Shown: one piece after another, positions 33,966-43,055 of the stretch
How the letters are laid out: the number at the start of each line of letters is the position of its first letter
How positions within the stretch are numbered: the first letter of the stretch is position 1
From: Mycolicibacterium mucogenicum DSM 44124
GTDB lineage: Bacteria > Actinomycetota > Actinomycetes > Mycobacteriales > Mycobacteriaceae
DNA length: 64,000 bases
Direction: 5' to 3'
NCBI RefSeq assembly: GCF_005670685.2
Contig: NZ_CP062008.1
Location: forward strand, 5,952,001-6,016,000
The notes under the pieces: generated by a model
Databases searched by the model: none
Told to the model about the DNA's origin: nothing
Seen by the model: only the letters and a program-made list of their open reading frames with translations
Program-made: the position numbers and the translations under genes

Positions 33966-35627
33966 ATGCATTGGGGACCGGCGGCGTGGCTGCAACTCAT
34001 CACGATCGTCGCGATCCTGGCTCTGCTGCATGTGCCGTTGGGCAACTACATCGCATCGGTCTACTCCAGCGAAAGGCATTGGCGTGCTGAGCGATTGATC
34101 TATCGAATAGTTGGAGTGCAGCCGGATCGCGAACAGCATTGGGTCTGGTACGCGGCATCGGTGGTCGCGTTCTCGGTGGTCAGCGTGGCCGCGCTGTTCA
34201 GTCTGCTGATGCTGCAAACGCAGCTGCCCGCACCTTGGGGCGCACCAGGAATGACGCCGTTGCTCGCGCTGAACACGGCGGTCAGCTTCGTCACCAACAC
34301 CAGTTGGCAGAACTATGCCGGCGAGTCGACGCTCGGTCATTTCGGACTGACCGTCGGCCTGGGCGTGCATGCCTTCGCCAGCTCCGCTGTCGGCATCGCC
34401 GTGGCCATCGCGCTGATACGCGGCATCGTGCGTCGTCAGACATTCGAACTCGGCAATTTCTGGGTGGACCTGGTGCGCGGCATCATCCGGATCCTGATCC
34501 CGATGGCGTTGATCATTGCGGTTCTGCTCACCGCACTCGGTGTGATGGAGACTTTCGGTCCGGCACAGGCGATCGGCAGCCTGGCCGGCGGCTCGCAGAC
34601 CTTGCCGTCCGCGCCGGTTGCGTCGTGGGAGTCCATCAAGCTGATGTCCGGCGACGGCGGTGGTGCCTTCAACGCCAACAGTGCGCACCCGTTCGAGAAC
34701 CCGACACCGCTGACCAACGTCATCGAGATCGTGACCATGGCCGTCATCCCGGTGTCGCTGGTCCGCACCTACGGTGTCATGGTCGGCGACCGGCGTCAGG
34801 GCTGGGCCTTGCTGGCCGTAGTTGTCACGCTGTTCGGGTTGGGTACCGCGGCCGTCGGGATGTCGGAAGCGATGCCGCACGGCACCATCGCCGGTGCGGT
34901 CGGTACTGCGCTGGAAGGCAAGGAGATTCGCTTCGGAATGCCCGGTAGTGCGCAGTTCGGCCAGGTGGCCACCGCTACCGCGGACGGCGCGGCCAACTCG
35001 TCGTACGACAGTTTCACCAGCGTTGGTGGCGGCGTGCTGATGGCCAACATGATGCTGGGCGAGATCAGCCCCGGCGGCACGGGCAGCGGACTGTACGGTT
35101 TGGTCGTCATCGCGCTGCTCGCCGTGTTCCTCGGCGGTCTGATGATCGGCCGCACGCCGGAGTATCTGGGCAAGCGGGTCAGCGCCCGGGAGATGAAGTT
35201 GGTCAGTCTGGCAGTGCTCACCCCGCCGGTGACGGTACTGACCGGCGTCGCGATCTCGATGGCGCTGCCGGCCGGCGCCAACGCCACGACCAACTCCGGC
35301 CCGCACGGGCTGTCCGAGGTGCTGTATGCGTTCACCAGTTGTGTCGCGGGTAACGGCAGCGCGTTCGGCGGATTCAGCGGCAACACAACAGGATTCAACA
35401 TCAGTCTGGCGGTGGCAATGATCATCGGCCGGTTCGTGCCGATGATGCTGGTGCTCGCCCTGGCCGCCAGCTTCGCCAGGCAAAGTTCCGGGGCAGTCAC
35501 CGACGGCACTCTGCGCACTCATCAACCATCGTTCGTGGGGCTGATGATCGGCGCCGCCCTGATCGTGGTCGGACTGGAGTACCTGCCGGCACTCGCGTTG
35601 GGCCCCATCGTCGAACGGTTGTCCTAG
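33966..35627 (+). CDS. kdpA: Potassium-transporting ATPase subunit KdpA, without KdpB/KdpC
   Basis: 553-aa K+ channel-like subunit with about ten membrane segments. The four selectivity-filter loops are intact: TNTSWQ (about residue 109), GDGGG (228), SVGGG (352) and GNGSAF (462), and the C-terminus YLPALALGPIVE is canonical. The start is ATG 33966 or GTG 33960; AGGAGG lies at 33950-33955. In normal kdp operons kdpB and kdpC follow, but here the next gene is a converging amidotransferase overlapping by 4 bp. KdpA needs KdpB ATPase for pumping, so it is either an orphan partner of distant genes or acts alone. Confidence 0.92.
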   Translation: MHWGPAAWLQLITIVAILALLHVPLGNYIASVYSSERHWRAERLIYRIVGVQPDREQHWVWYAASVVAFSVVSVAALFSLLMLQTQLPAPWGAPGMTPLLALNTAVSFVTNTSWQNYAGESTLGHFGLTVGLGVHAFASSAVGIAVAIALIRGIVRRQTFELGNFWVDLVRGIIRILIPMALIIAVLLTALGVMETFGPAQAIGSLAGGSQTLPSAPVASWESIKLMSGDGGGAFNANSAHPFENPTPLTNVIEIVTMAVIPVSLVRTYGVMVGDRRQGWALLAVVVTLFGLGTAAVGMSEAMPHGTIAGAVGTALEGKEIRFGMPGSAQFGQVATATADGAANSSYDSFTSVGGGVLMANMMLGEISPGGTGSGLYGLVVIALLAVFLGGLMIGRTPEYLGKRVSAREMKLVSLAVLTPPVTVLTGVAISMALPAGANATTNSGPHGLSEVLYAFTSCVAGNGSAFGGFSGNTTGFNISLAVAMIIGRFVPMMLVLALAASFARQSSGAVTDGTLRTHQPSFVGLMIGAALIVVGLEYLPALALGPIVERLS

Positions 35628-36367
35628 CAGGCTGTCGGTGCGCTGCGGTCGGGCGTCGCAGCTGATTCGATCCTCCGCGCCAATGCCACGAATGGCGCGC
35701 GCCGCACCGCTTCCGACGTGCCCGGTGCCTCCGGATGCCACTGCACCGCAAGCACCCAACCGTCGACGGCCTCGAACGACTCGATCAGGCCGTCGGCAGC
35801 ATAACCCGTCGCCACCAGCCCGGCGCCCAGCGATGCGATGCCCTGGTGGTGCGCCGACGCCACGACGATCCGGTCAGAGTCATGTGCGGCGTGGACTCGG
35901 CTATCTGCTGTCAGGGCAACCGTGTGCCAACCGAACAGCTCGCCGGCCGTCACGCTCCGGTGCGGGACTTCACTTGGTACCAAGTCGATCTGGAGATCGC
36001 CACCCCGAAGTACGTTCAGTACCTGCGCTCCACGACAGATGCCGAGCACCGGCAAGCCGGCGTCCTGTGCCCGCGCCGCCAAGGTGAAGTCGAGTTCGTC
36101 CTGCTCGTCGTTGACGTCGTACACCACCTCGGTAGTGGCCTGTCCGTACCGTTGCGGGTTGATATCGCCGCCACCGGGCAGCACGAGTCCACTGACGCCG
36201 GACAGTGCAACGAACGGGTCGTCGACCACCAGCGGGGTAAGCCCGGCATCGGCGACCAGATCGACAATCCGGTCGAAGAGCTCATTCGCCGCGATGACTC
36301 GTGGGTCGTCTCCCAGTGAGAACCGGCGCGGCACGACAACAACCGGTCCGGCCACTCTTGTCGCCAC
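35624..36367 (-). CDS. Class I glutamine amidotransferase, gamma-glutamyl-GABA hydrolase (PuuD)-like
   Basis: 247 aa. Catalytic Cys in LGICRGAQVLNV, His in AVQWHPEA, and LPGGGDINP at the N-terminal side are typical of peptidase C26/PuuD. It should cleave gamma-glutamyl amides. The GTG at 36367 follows the stop of the upstream acyl-CoA-dehydrogenase-like gene by 4 bp, so it is the last gene of the minus-strand operon that begins with the permease at 41413. A longer start within the upstream gene is possible. Confidence 0.84.
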   Translation of the reverse strand: MATRVAGPVVVVPRRFSLGDDPRVIAANELFDRIVDLVADAGLTPLVVDDPFVALSGVSGLVLPGGGDINPQRYGQATTEVVYDVNDEQDELDFTLAARAQDAGLPVLGICRGAQVLNVLRGGDLQIDLVPSEVPHRSVTAGELFGWHTVALTADSRVHAAHDSDRIVVASAHHQGIASLGAGLVATGYAADGLIESFEAVDGWVLAVQWHPEAPGTSEAVRRAPFVALARRIESAATPDRSAPTAC

Positions 36368-36371
36368 GGGT

Positions 36372-37570
36372 TCAGAAGTATCCGGAGTTGGGCGGAAGCG
36401 CGCCGTTGACAACGAAATCTCCAGTCGCCCAGGCCTTGTACGCCAGCGGGTTGTGGCTTGCGATGGTTCGCGCATTGCGCCAGTGCCGGTCCAGGTTCAG
36501 TGTTCGCGCGGTGGCCGACGCACCGCCGGTGTCGAACAGTCGCTGCGCGGCATCGAGGGTGAGCCGCTCCGCGACGAGTTGGGCCTTCGCCACCTCGATC
36601 GCGGCCGCACCGATGGCCTGTTGGTCGTCGATCTGGCCGGAGTCCACCACCCGATCCAGTTCCGCAGCGGCACCGAGCGTGACCGCAGTGGCGGTCGACG
36701 TCCAGGCCGCGATCTCCCCGACCGCCTGCAGGATGAACGGGTCCTGCGTGGCCGAGGGGGTCAGCGCGTGCGCGGCGGGACGTGCCTTGTTCTGGACGAA
36801 CCAGATGGCATCTCGCAAGGCGCCCTTGGCAATTCCCACTGCCACCGCCGTCAGGTACAGCTGCAGGAAGGTCTGGCTGTGCGCGAGCCGATGATCCTCG
36901 GGTACCAGCGACACCTCGTCCTCGTCCACCAGCACCGACTCGAAAGTCGTTGCACCGCTGGCAGTCAGCCGCTGCCCGAACCCGTCCCAGTCATCGAACA
37001 ACGTCACGCCCTGCCGGTCGGCCGGAATGATCACGTGTACTTCGCGGCCGTCCTCGCGTTCGGCCGAGACGGCGATCAAGTCGGAGTAGAGGGTGCCGGT
37101 CGAGTAGAACTTCTTGCCGTCCAACCGGTATCGGCCGTCACCAGTGGCACGCAACGTGGTGCCGATCGCGGCCGGGGATGCACCCGCGGCCTCGGTGATC
37201 GCGTTGCCGACGATCTTTCCGCTGAGGACATCGGGGAACCAGCGGGCCCGCAGAGCGTCGTCCCCGCGGTTACCCAGAAGCCGCTCGACGAATCCGAAAT
37301 GTGCGCGCAGCGCCTGCGCCACGTTGGAGCTGGCCTGCGCGATCTCGATAACCGTCTCGATGACATCGACGATGGAACCGCCTGGTCCACCGTATTCCCG
37401 GGGATTCGGAGTGCGAGGACGCCGGTGTCGGCGATCGCGCGAATCGCCTCATGGTGCAACGTCCGGGTCAGCTCATGTTGGGCGTCGTCCGCGCCGAGCT
37501 TCTCGACAACGGACTCCAGCGACGCCCGCCGGTCCGCGACAGACCCTGCGGCCAATGCCGTGATGGTCAT
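36372..37570 (-). pseudogene. Acyl-CoA dehydrogenase-like flavoprotein (DszC/SfnB type), frameshifted
   Basis: The N-terminal frame starts MTITALAAGSVADRR and reads to LALRIPG at about residue 57. The family sequence then continues in another frame as PREYGGPGG, NVAQALRAHFG, NAITEAAGA, KKFYSTGTLYSD and TFLQLYLTAVAVG. The switch falls at a run of four C (plus-strand GGGG, 37400-37403); one extra base restores LRIPREYGG. The intact protein would have about 398 aa and resemble flavin-dependent monooxygenases of the acyl-CoA dehydrogenase fold. True mutation or sequencing error cannot be told apart here; the rest of the frame is well kept. Confidence 0.82.
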
Positions 37571-37588
37571 GGGATTTTCCTTCTCAAC

Positions 37589-38626
37589 TCAGCGGAACAG
37601 GGGCAGGATGTGGGTCGCGAAGCGTTCCATCTCGGTCTCCAGAGGCTGGAACTGGAGCATGAACAGGTCGATACCGAGGCTCGCGAATGTCGTGATCCGT
37701 TCGGCCACTTGCTCATAACTGCCGATGAGTCCGGCCAGGGTACCGCCGTTGGTACCCACACGGGCGACACCCTCGTGCACCTTGAACATCGCCGTGGCGG
37801 GATCGGCTCCCACCGTGCGGTCCCGCTGTCCCGAACCGTCGACCAGGCCCTGCAGGTACTCGAATTCGTCCTGCGCTTCTTCCTCCGAATCACGGGCGAT
37901 GACGAATGCGGACAGCCCGAACTGCAAGGGCTCCGGCTTGTTCCGCTCGCGACGCCGCATGTCGTCGATGATGTCGGCCGCATCCTGTGGCGGTCGCCCG
38001 TTGAGGAAGAACACGTCGGCCTGAGCTGCCGCCAGGGCGCGCGCCGCTTCGGACTCCCCGCCGAGGTAGACACGCGGGGTCCGTTCGAGGGCCGGCCGCA
38101 ATTGAGCACCGGCTGCGACGGCCCCGTCCAGCCCGGACTCGATGGCGTCGCCGCGCCACAGCCGACCGACGACGTCGAGCCACTCCCGGGAGTACTCGTA
38201 TCGGTCACCGTGGGTGACGTCGCCGAGGCCGATTGCCTCCAGCTCAGGAAGGAACCAGCCGCTGACGAGGTTGATCGCCACGCGGTCGGAAGCGATCTGT
38301 TCAATATTGGCAACGGTTTTCGCGAAGACCAACGGATTGAACAGCAGCGGCTTGATCGCGCCGATCAACTCGACGCGGCTGGTGGCCTCCGCCAGGCCGG
38401 CCAGCGTCGACCAGGTTTCCAGTACGTCGTGTTCGGCACCACCCGGATGCAGGACGTGCTGGGCCACCAACGTCGAATCGAAGCCCAGCTCTTCGGCGCG
38501 CACGATGAGATCGCGAGTCCGGCGGTAGCTGGCATCGGGCACCTCGATGGGATGTGTTCTGGCGCCCCAGGTTCCGTAGACGGGTGCCCACACCCCGAAC
38601 CGAGGCGCCGCGAGTGTTGCAGTCAT
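37589..38626 (-). CDS. LLM class flavin-dependent monooxygenase (SfnG/SsuD-like)
   Basis: 345 aa luciferase-like protein. FGVWAPVYGTWG at the N-terminus, ARVIA-type IKPLLFNPLVFAKTVANIEQIASDRVAINLVSGWF (flavin-site segment), GDRYEYSREWLDVV and VYLGGESEAARALAA are family features. Closest in pattern to FMNH2-dependent dimethylsulfone/alkanesulfonate monooxygenases, but the operon context (GS-like ligase, amidotransferase, permease) points to an amine or amide substrate. Start ATG 38626 overlaps the ligase stop (ATGA). No flavin reductase is adjacent. Confidence 0.85.
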   Translation of the reverse strand: MTATLAAPRFGVWAPVYGTWGARTHPIEVPDASYRRTRDLIVRAEELGFDSTLVAQHVLHPGGAEHDVLETWSTLAGLAEATSRVELIGAIKPLLFNPLVFAKTVANIEQIASDRVAINLVSGWFLPELEAIGLGDVTHGDRYEYSREWLDVVGRLWRGDAIESGLDGAVAAGAQLRPALERTPRVYLGGESEAARALAAAQADVFFLNGRPPQDAADIIDDMRRRERNKPEPLQFGLSAFVIARDSEEEAQDEFEYLQGLVDGSGQRDRTVGADPATAMFKVHEGVARVGTNGGTLAGLIGSYEQVAERITTFASLGIDLFMLQFQPLETEMERFATHILPLFR

Positions 38627-39960
38627 GAATTCTCCAGGTAGCGCCGGAATTCCCAGTCGGTGACGGCACTGGAGTACTCGTCCCACTCGCTCTGGGCGAT
38701 CTCGGCGAAGTCGTGCACGGAGTCCGCGCCCAAGATGTCGACGATGGCGTCATCGCTGCGGGCCAGCGCGATCGCGACACTGAGCGATTCCGGTAGCCGG
38801 ACCCCGACGTCGTAGAGGTTGCCGGTCTGCGGCTCTGACGGATTGCGTCGGGCTTCCAGACCAGCCACGACGGCGGCCAGGGCAGATGCGATGAGCCAGT
38901 ACGGGTTTGCGTCGGATGCGCCAGTGCGCAGTTCGATTCGCGTCGCCTCGGGCGTCGACTCCAACAGCGACCGGACGGCGGACGTCCGGTTGTCCCGGCT
39001 CCACGTCAAGGTCGCCGGGGCGAACGATCCGGGGACGTACCTGCGGTACGCGTTGACCGAGTGCGCGCCGAACAGCGTGATGGACGGCAAGTGTTCGAGA
39101 AGGCCGGCGATGGCGTGCAGACCGACCGGGCTCTCGGCACCGTCGGCCCCGGCAAGGACCGGCTCACCGTCGCGCCACAGCGAAATGTGCAGGTGCGCAG
39201 AACTTCCGGAATGCTCCGAGAATGGCTTGGGCATGAACGTCGCCAACTTGCCGTTGCGGCGGGCGATCTCCTTGACGGCATACTTCAACCGCGCGCTGTT
39301 GTCGGCGGCGTCGAGCGCGTCACTGTAGACCAGATTGGCCTCGACCTGTCCGGGACCGTATTCGGTCAGCAGGCCCTCCAGGGAAGTGAACTCGCGCAAC
39401 ACCGAATAGAGCTCGCTGAGTACCGGTTCGAGAGTGTTGGCGTTCTGCAGCGAGTAGGCGTGTACGTCGTCCTGGAAGATCGACCCGTCGGCATTGAGCA
39501 GGTAGAACTCGAACTCGGCGCCGACCTTCGCGGTGTACCCCAGGGCCTCCAGCCGCTGGATGACGCGCCGCAACACCGCACGGGGATCGAGCGGTGACGG
39601 CGTCCGGTCGTGACCGACGATGTCGGAGATGACGTGCCCCACGCCGGATCGCCACGGCAGCTCACGGAAGGTGCTCAGGTCGGGTACGGCGAAAGCGTCG
39701 GGGTAGCCCGTGTTCCAGTTGGTCGACCGAAGGCTCTCGATCACCCGGGCGTTGGAGTTCCACGCGAGCGCGCCATCGCAGAAGCCGAATCCGGAAGTTT
39801 CAGCGCGCCTACGGAACTGGTCGACGGGGACCCGCTTGCCCAGTGCGTGGCCGAACTGGTCGCTCCATGCCACCTCGACCTCGGTGATGACGCCGGAGTC
39901 CAGCAGGTCGACAACGTTCCTGTGCCGCTCGTCGGTTGCGGCGTCTGCGGTCAGCGACAT
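38623..39960 (-). CDS. Glutamine synthetase-like ligase (probable gamma-glutamylamine synthetase)
   Basis: 445 aa with the GS catalytic core: AEFEFYLL (metal Glu), EYGPGQVEANL, SGSSAHLHISLW (His), RRYVPGSFAP, and RIELRTGASDANPYW (Arg/Glu). Length and the lack of regulatory features place it with GlnA3/GlnA4/PuuA-like ligases rather than housekeeping GS. It likely joins glutamate to an amine using ATP. Start ATG 39960 has GGAGGGC upstream, one base after the permease stop. Coupled to the monooxygenase by an ATGA overlap. The amine could be a polyamine, ethanolamine or a small alkylamine. Confidence 0.85.
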   Translation of the reverse strand: MSLTADAATDERHRNVVDLLDSGVITEVEVAWSDQFGHALGKRVPVDQFRRRAETSGFGFCDGALAWNSNARVIESLRSTNWNTGYPDAFAVPDLSTFRELPWRSGVGHVISDIVGHDRTPSPLDPRAVLRRVIQRLEALGYTAKVGAEFEFYLLNADGSIFQDDVHAYSLQNANTLEPVLSELYSVLREFTSLEGLLTEYGPGQVEANLVYSDALDAADNSARLKYAVKEIARRNGKLATFMPKPFSEHSGSSAHLHISLWRDGEPVLAGADGAESPVGLHAIAGLLEHLPSITLFGAHSVNAYRRYVPGSFAPATLTWSRDNRTSAVRSLLESTPEATRIELRTGASDANPYWLIASALAAVVAGLEARRNPSEPQTGNLYDVGVRLPESLSVAIALARSDDAIVDILGADSVHDFAEIAQSEWDEYSSAVTDWEFRRYLENS

Positions 39961-39961
39961 C

Positions 39962-41413
39962 TCAGCCCTCCTCGCCTGCCGGGGTGGCCGACTCGGTTCG
40001 CGCGCAGCGGTAGCCCAGCACGGCACCGCCCACGAAACCCACTACGAGCACCAGGATTACGGCCAACGCCAACCCTGACGACCCGCCGACCAGATCCTTG
40101 AGGTTCACCAGGATCAGGACCAGGAACGCCACCAGCCCGGCCAGGCCCAGCGCCGGAGCCACCCGGACGCGCAACACCGAGTAGTGCCGCCGGTCCCGTG
40201 CGAAGAACGTCAACACGGCCGCACTCGTCAGCACCATCAGGGCGAGCACACCGACCGTGGTGATCCCGGACAGCCAGGTGTAGAACTCCGTGCTCGGGTC
40301 GAGCTTCGCCACGATGGCGACACCGATGATCGCGAGGATCAGTGCCGACAGCGCCAGCGATGCGACGTGCGGCGAGCCGTGGCGGGTGTGGGGCCGGCCG
40401 AAGGCCGCGGGCAACACGCCCCGGCCGGACAGCGCGAACAGGTAGCGGGACACCACGTTGTGGAAAGACAGGATGCACGCGAAGAGGCTCGTGACGAAGA
40501 GGACTTGAATGACGTCCGCTCCCACCACACCCAGGTAGCGCTGCGCGGTGTCGACCAGCATGGTGCCGCCCGAATTCGTTGCGCGCTCGATGGCTTCGTG
40601 ATCGCCCCACGCCGAGATCAGTGCCCAGCTCGACACCGTGTAGAAGACGCCGATCACCGCGAGCGCGAGGTATGTCGCGTACGGAATGGTGCGGTCCGGA
40701 TCGCGGGCCTCGTCGCGGAAGATGGCGGTTGCCTCGAAGCCGAGGAACGAGATGATCGCGAAGAGCAGCCCGATACCCGGTGCGCCCGAGGTGATCTGCG
40801 CGGGATCGAGCAGTCCCGTCGACAATCCGTGGTCACCACCGCGGGCGACGATCACCGCGTCGAGTACGACGACGATCGCGATCTCGGCGACGAGCAGAAC
40901 CGCGAGTACCCGGCTGGACAGCTCGATGTTGCGGTACCCGAGGTAGGTGATCACCGCGAGCCCGGCCAACGCCCATACCGGCCAGGGCAACTGGGGTACG
41001 CCGACGAGGGCCAACAGACCGCCGAGCTGCGGACCGAGCAGGCCGTAGACCGCGGCCTCCATCGAGGCGTACGTCAGGACCGCCACGAACGCGGCGCCGA
41101 TGGCCGGGCTGGACCCGAACCCTTGCTGCACATACGAAAAGAACGCCCCGGCCTCACGGACGAAGGGCGTCATCGCGGTGAAGCCGACCGCGAACAGCAG
41201 CAGCACGACGGTGGCGATGACGAAGGTCGCGGGGAACCCTGATCCATTGCCGGTGGCGATACCCAAGGGCACCGGTCCGCCGATGACGCCCAGCGGCGCC
41301 GCCGCGGCCAACACCATGAAGACGATGGCGGGGATCCCCAAGTTGCCGCGAAGACGCTGCGCGCCGGCCGGAGGCCCACCATCGGTGCGCACCGCCGTAT
41401 GTTCGACTGTCAT
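39962..41413 (-). CDS. APC-family amine/amino acid permease
   Basis: 483 aa with 12 predicted membrane helices. Family marks: IVFMVLAAAAPLGVIGG in helix 1, FVREAGAFFSYVQQGFG, ISFLGFEATAIFRDEARDPDRTIPYATY. First gene of a five-gene minus-strand operon with a glutamate-amine ligase, so it presumably brings in the amine substrate. Divergent from the MetQ-like gene across 200 bp. Confidence 0.86.
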   Translation of the reverse strand: MTVEHTAVRTDGGPPAGAQRLRGNLGIPAIVFMVLAAAAPLGVIGGPVPLGIATGNGSGFPATFVIATVVLLLFAVGFTAMTPFVREAGAFFSYVQQGFGSSPAIGAAFVAVLTYASMEAAVYGLLGPQLGGLLALVGVPQLPWPVWALAGLAVITYLGYRNIELSSRVLAVLLVAEIAIVVVLDAVIVARGGDHGLSTGLLDPAQITSGAPGIGLLFAIISFLGFEATAIFRDEARDPDRTIPYATYLALAVIGVFYTVSSWALISAWGDHEAIERATNSGGTMLVDTAQRYLGVVGADVIQVLFVTSLFACILSFHNVVSRYLFALSGRGVLPAAFGRPHTRHGSPHVASLALSALILAIIGVAIVAKLDPSTEFYTWLSGITTVGVLALMVLTSAAVLTFFARDRRHYSVLRVRVAPALGLAGLVAFLVLILVNLKDLVGGSSGLALAVILVLVVGFVGGAVLGYRCARTESATPAGEEG

Positions 41414-41613
41414 GACGCCCCTTGCTGGTCGGTGAATGTTGTTGGAGACAAAAACTATTGGTCGGGGTGGACGCGCTCCAGCGGGCGGGACACCGGCGCT
41501 GACAATGCGTCACATGCCGTAACATTCGGCGGACTTCGGGGCCGCAGACTCGGCCGCCGGTCGGTAGTCTCCATGACATGGCGCCGCGGGCGCGTCAGTC
41601 AAAGGGGTTGTCA

Positions 41614-42360
41614 GTGGGGACCATTCGATCGATTCGTGGCACGGGCCGCGTCCTGCGCGTAGGTGCGACACCGGTCCCGCACGCCGAGATCCTCGATCAC
41701 GTCCGCCCGGTGCTCGCGCGCGACGGCATCGACCTCCACGTCGAGGTGTTCGACACCTTCGACGAACCGAACCACCACCTGGTCGCCGGGACGATCGACG
41801 CCAACTTCTTTCAGTACCTGCCATTCCTCGACGAGTTCAACGCCTCGGCGGCTCAGCGACTGGTTCCCGTCGCGCCGGTGCACATCGAGCCGTTTGCGCT
41901 CTACTCGGAATTGATATCCGCTCTCGGCAACGTGCCGCAGTACGCACAGGTAGCGTTGCCCGGCGATCCGGCGAACGTCGGGCGCGCCCTCCACATCCTT
42001 CGCGACCTGGGTCTGGTCACCCTGCGCGCGGGTGAGTCGTCTGCCCCCGGCGTCGCCTCGGTGATCGCTAACCCAAAACAGCTGCTGTTCAAGGAGATCG
42101 CCAGCGCGCACCTCGCGGATGTCCTCGCCGACTTCGATCTGGTGTTCCTGTTCGGCAACTACGCCATGGACCGTCAGATCGACCTGCAGTCGGCGCTCTA
42201 CTGTGACCACGCCAACCGGGACTACGCCGAATACCTGGTCGCCCGCCCGGACAACCATGAGAGCGAACCAATCAGGCTGTTGGCCAGAGCTTTACAGTCA
42301 GATTCCGTACGTTCGTTCATCGCTCGCTCGTACGGCGGCCTGGTGGTGCCGGCGTTCTGA
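41614..42360 (+). CDS. MetQ/NlpA-like substrate-binding protein without signal peptide
   Basis: 248 aa. The family core is clear: RVGATPVPHAEILDHVRPVLARDGIDLHVEVFDTFDEPNHHLVAGTIDANFFQYLPFLDEFN, then LVPVAPVHIEPFALYS and VALPGDPANVGRAL. MetQ proteins are normally lipoproteins; here neither a hydrophobic signal nor a lipobox Cys precedes the domain, even in the longer frame back to 41578. GTG 41614 is supported by AAAGGGG 6 bases upstream. No metN or metI nearby. It may be a cytoplasmic ligand sensor or a degenerate transporter component. Confidence 0.78.
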   Translation: MGTIRSIRGTGRVLRVGATPVPHAEILDHVRPVLARDGIDLHVEVFDTFDEPNHHLVAGTIDANFFQYLPFLDEFNASAAQRLVPVAPVHIEPFALYSELISALGNVPQYAQVALPGDPANVGRALHILRDLGLVTLRAGESSAPGVASVIANPKQLLFKEIASAHLADVLADFDLVFLFGNYAMDRQIDLQSALYCDHANRDYAEYLVARPDNHESEPIRLLARALQSDSVRSFIARSYGGLVVPAF

Positions 42361-42363
42361 CGG

Positions 42364-42933
42364 TCAGGCAGACCGGATCGGTCGGTGGTCCCGAAAGCGT
42401 GTCGAGGGCTGCGGGTCGAAGCGATAACCCTTGCCACGGACCGTCGTCAGCGTCAGGGCATGTGCACCCAGCTTGACCCGGAGCCGTCGCACATGGGTGT
42501 CGACGGTCCGCATCGAGGCGAACCCCGCGTCCCAGACGTTCTCGATCAGTTCGTCGCGCGAGATGATCCGTCGCGGGTGTTGCGCCAGATAGGCCAGCAG
42601 CTCGAATTCCTTGTAGGCCAAGGCGATCGGGTGCCCGTCGGCGCTGACCTGCCGGGTGGTCCGGTCGATCACGAGTCCACTCATCGGCGCCGGCAGCGGA
42701 GTGCGGGCCGGGGCCGTGCCGGCCACCGCCTGCGCCACCCTGGCGCCGGGCACGCGATATGCGAGATACGCGCTGAACTCGTCCATCAGGGTCGTCACCT
42801 CAGCCAGTGCATCGCGGGTGGGAAGCTCCACCGACAGCACCACCTGCGGTGCCCGCACACTGCGGCCCTGATACATCCAGACTCCCTCATCGATCCGGAC
42901 TCCAGTGTTCGCGGGAGAGCCGGCCTTGGACAT
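42364..42933 (-). CDS. Winged-helix (OmpR/PhoB-type) regulator without receiver domain
   Basis: 189 aa from ATG 42933 (a TTG at 43002 would add 23 basic residues). The C-terminal 90 residues are a Trans_reg_C wing: LAYKEFELLAYLAQHPRRIISRDELIENVWDAGFASMRTVDTHVRRLRVKL and VRGKGYRFD. The N-terminal part is not a receiver: it lacks the phospho-Asp pattern and reads VVLSVELPTRDALAEVTTLMDEFSAYLAYRVPGARV. Similar receiverless wHTH proteins exist in mycobacteria. Convergent with the MetQ-like gene. Confidence 0.76.
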   Translation of the reverse strand: MSKAGSPANTGVRIDEGVWMYQGRSVRAPQVVLSVELPTRDALAEVTTLMDEFSAYLAYRVPGARVAQAVAGTAPARTPLPAPMSGLVIDRTTRQVSADGHPIALAYKEFELLAYLAQHPRRIISRDELIENVWDAGFASMRTVDTHVRRLRVKLGAHALTLTTVRGKGYRFDPQPSTRFRDHRPIRSA

Positions 42934-43055
42934 CGTTACCGTCACGTTGAATCGAACGGGCTTTCGCGGCGGCCGATGACACAGTCCGGTCACGATCTGC
43001 AATCAGCACGTCACGGCCACAACTTTCACATCTGTCGCATTGTTAACATCTCGAA

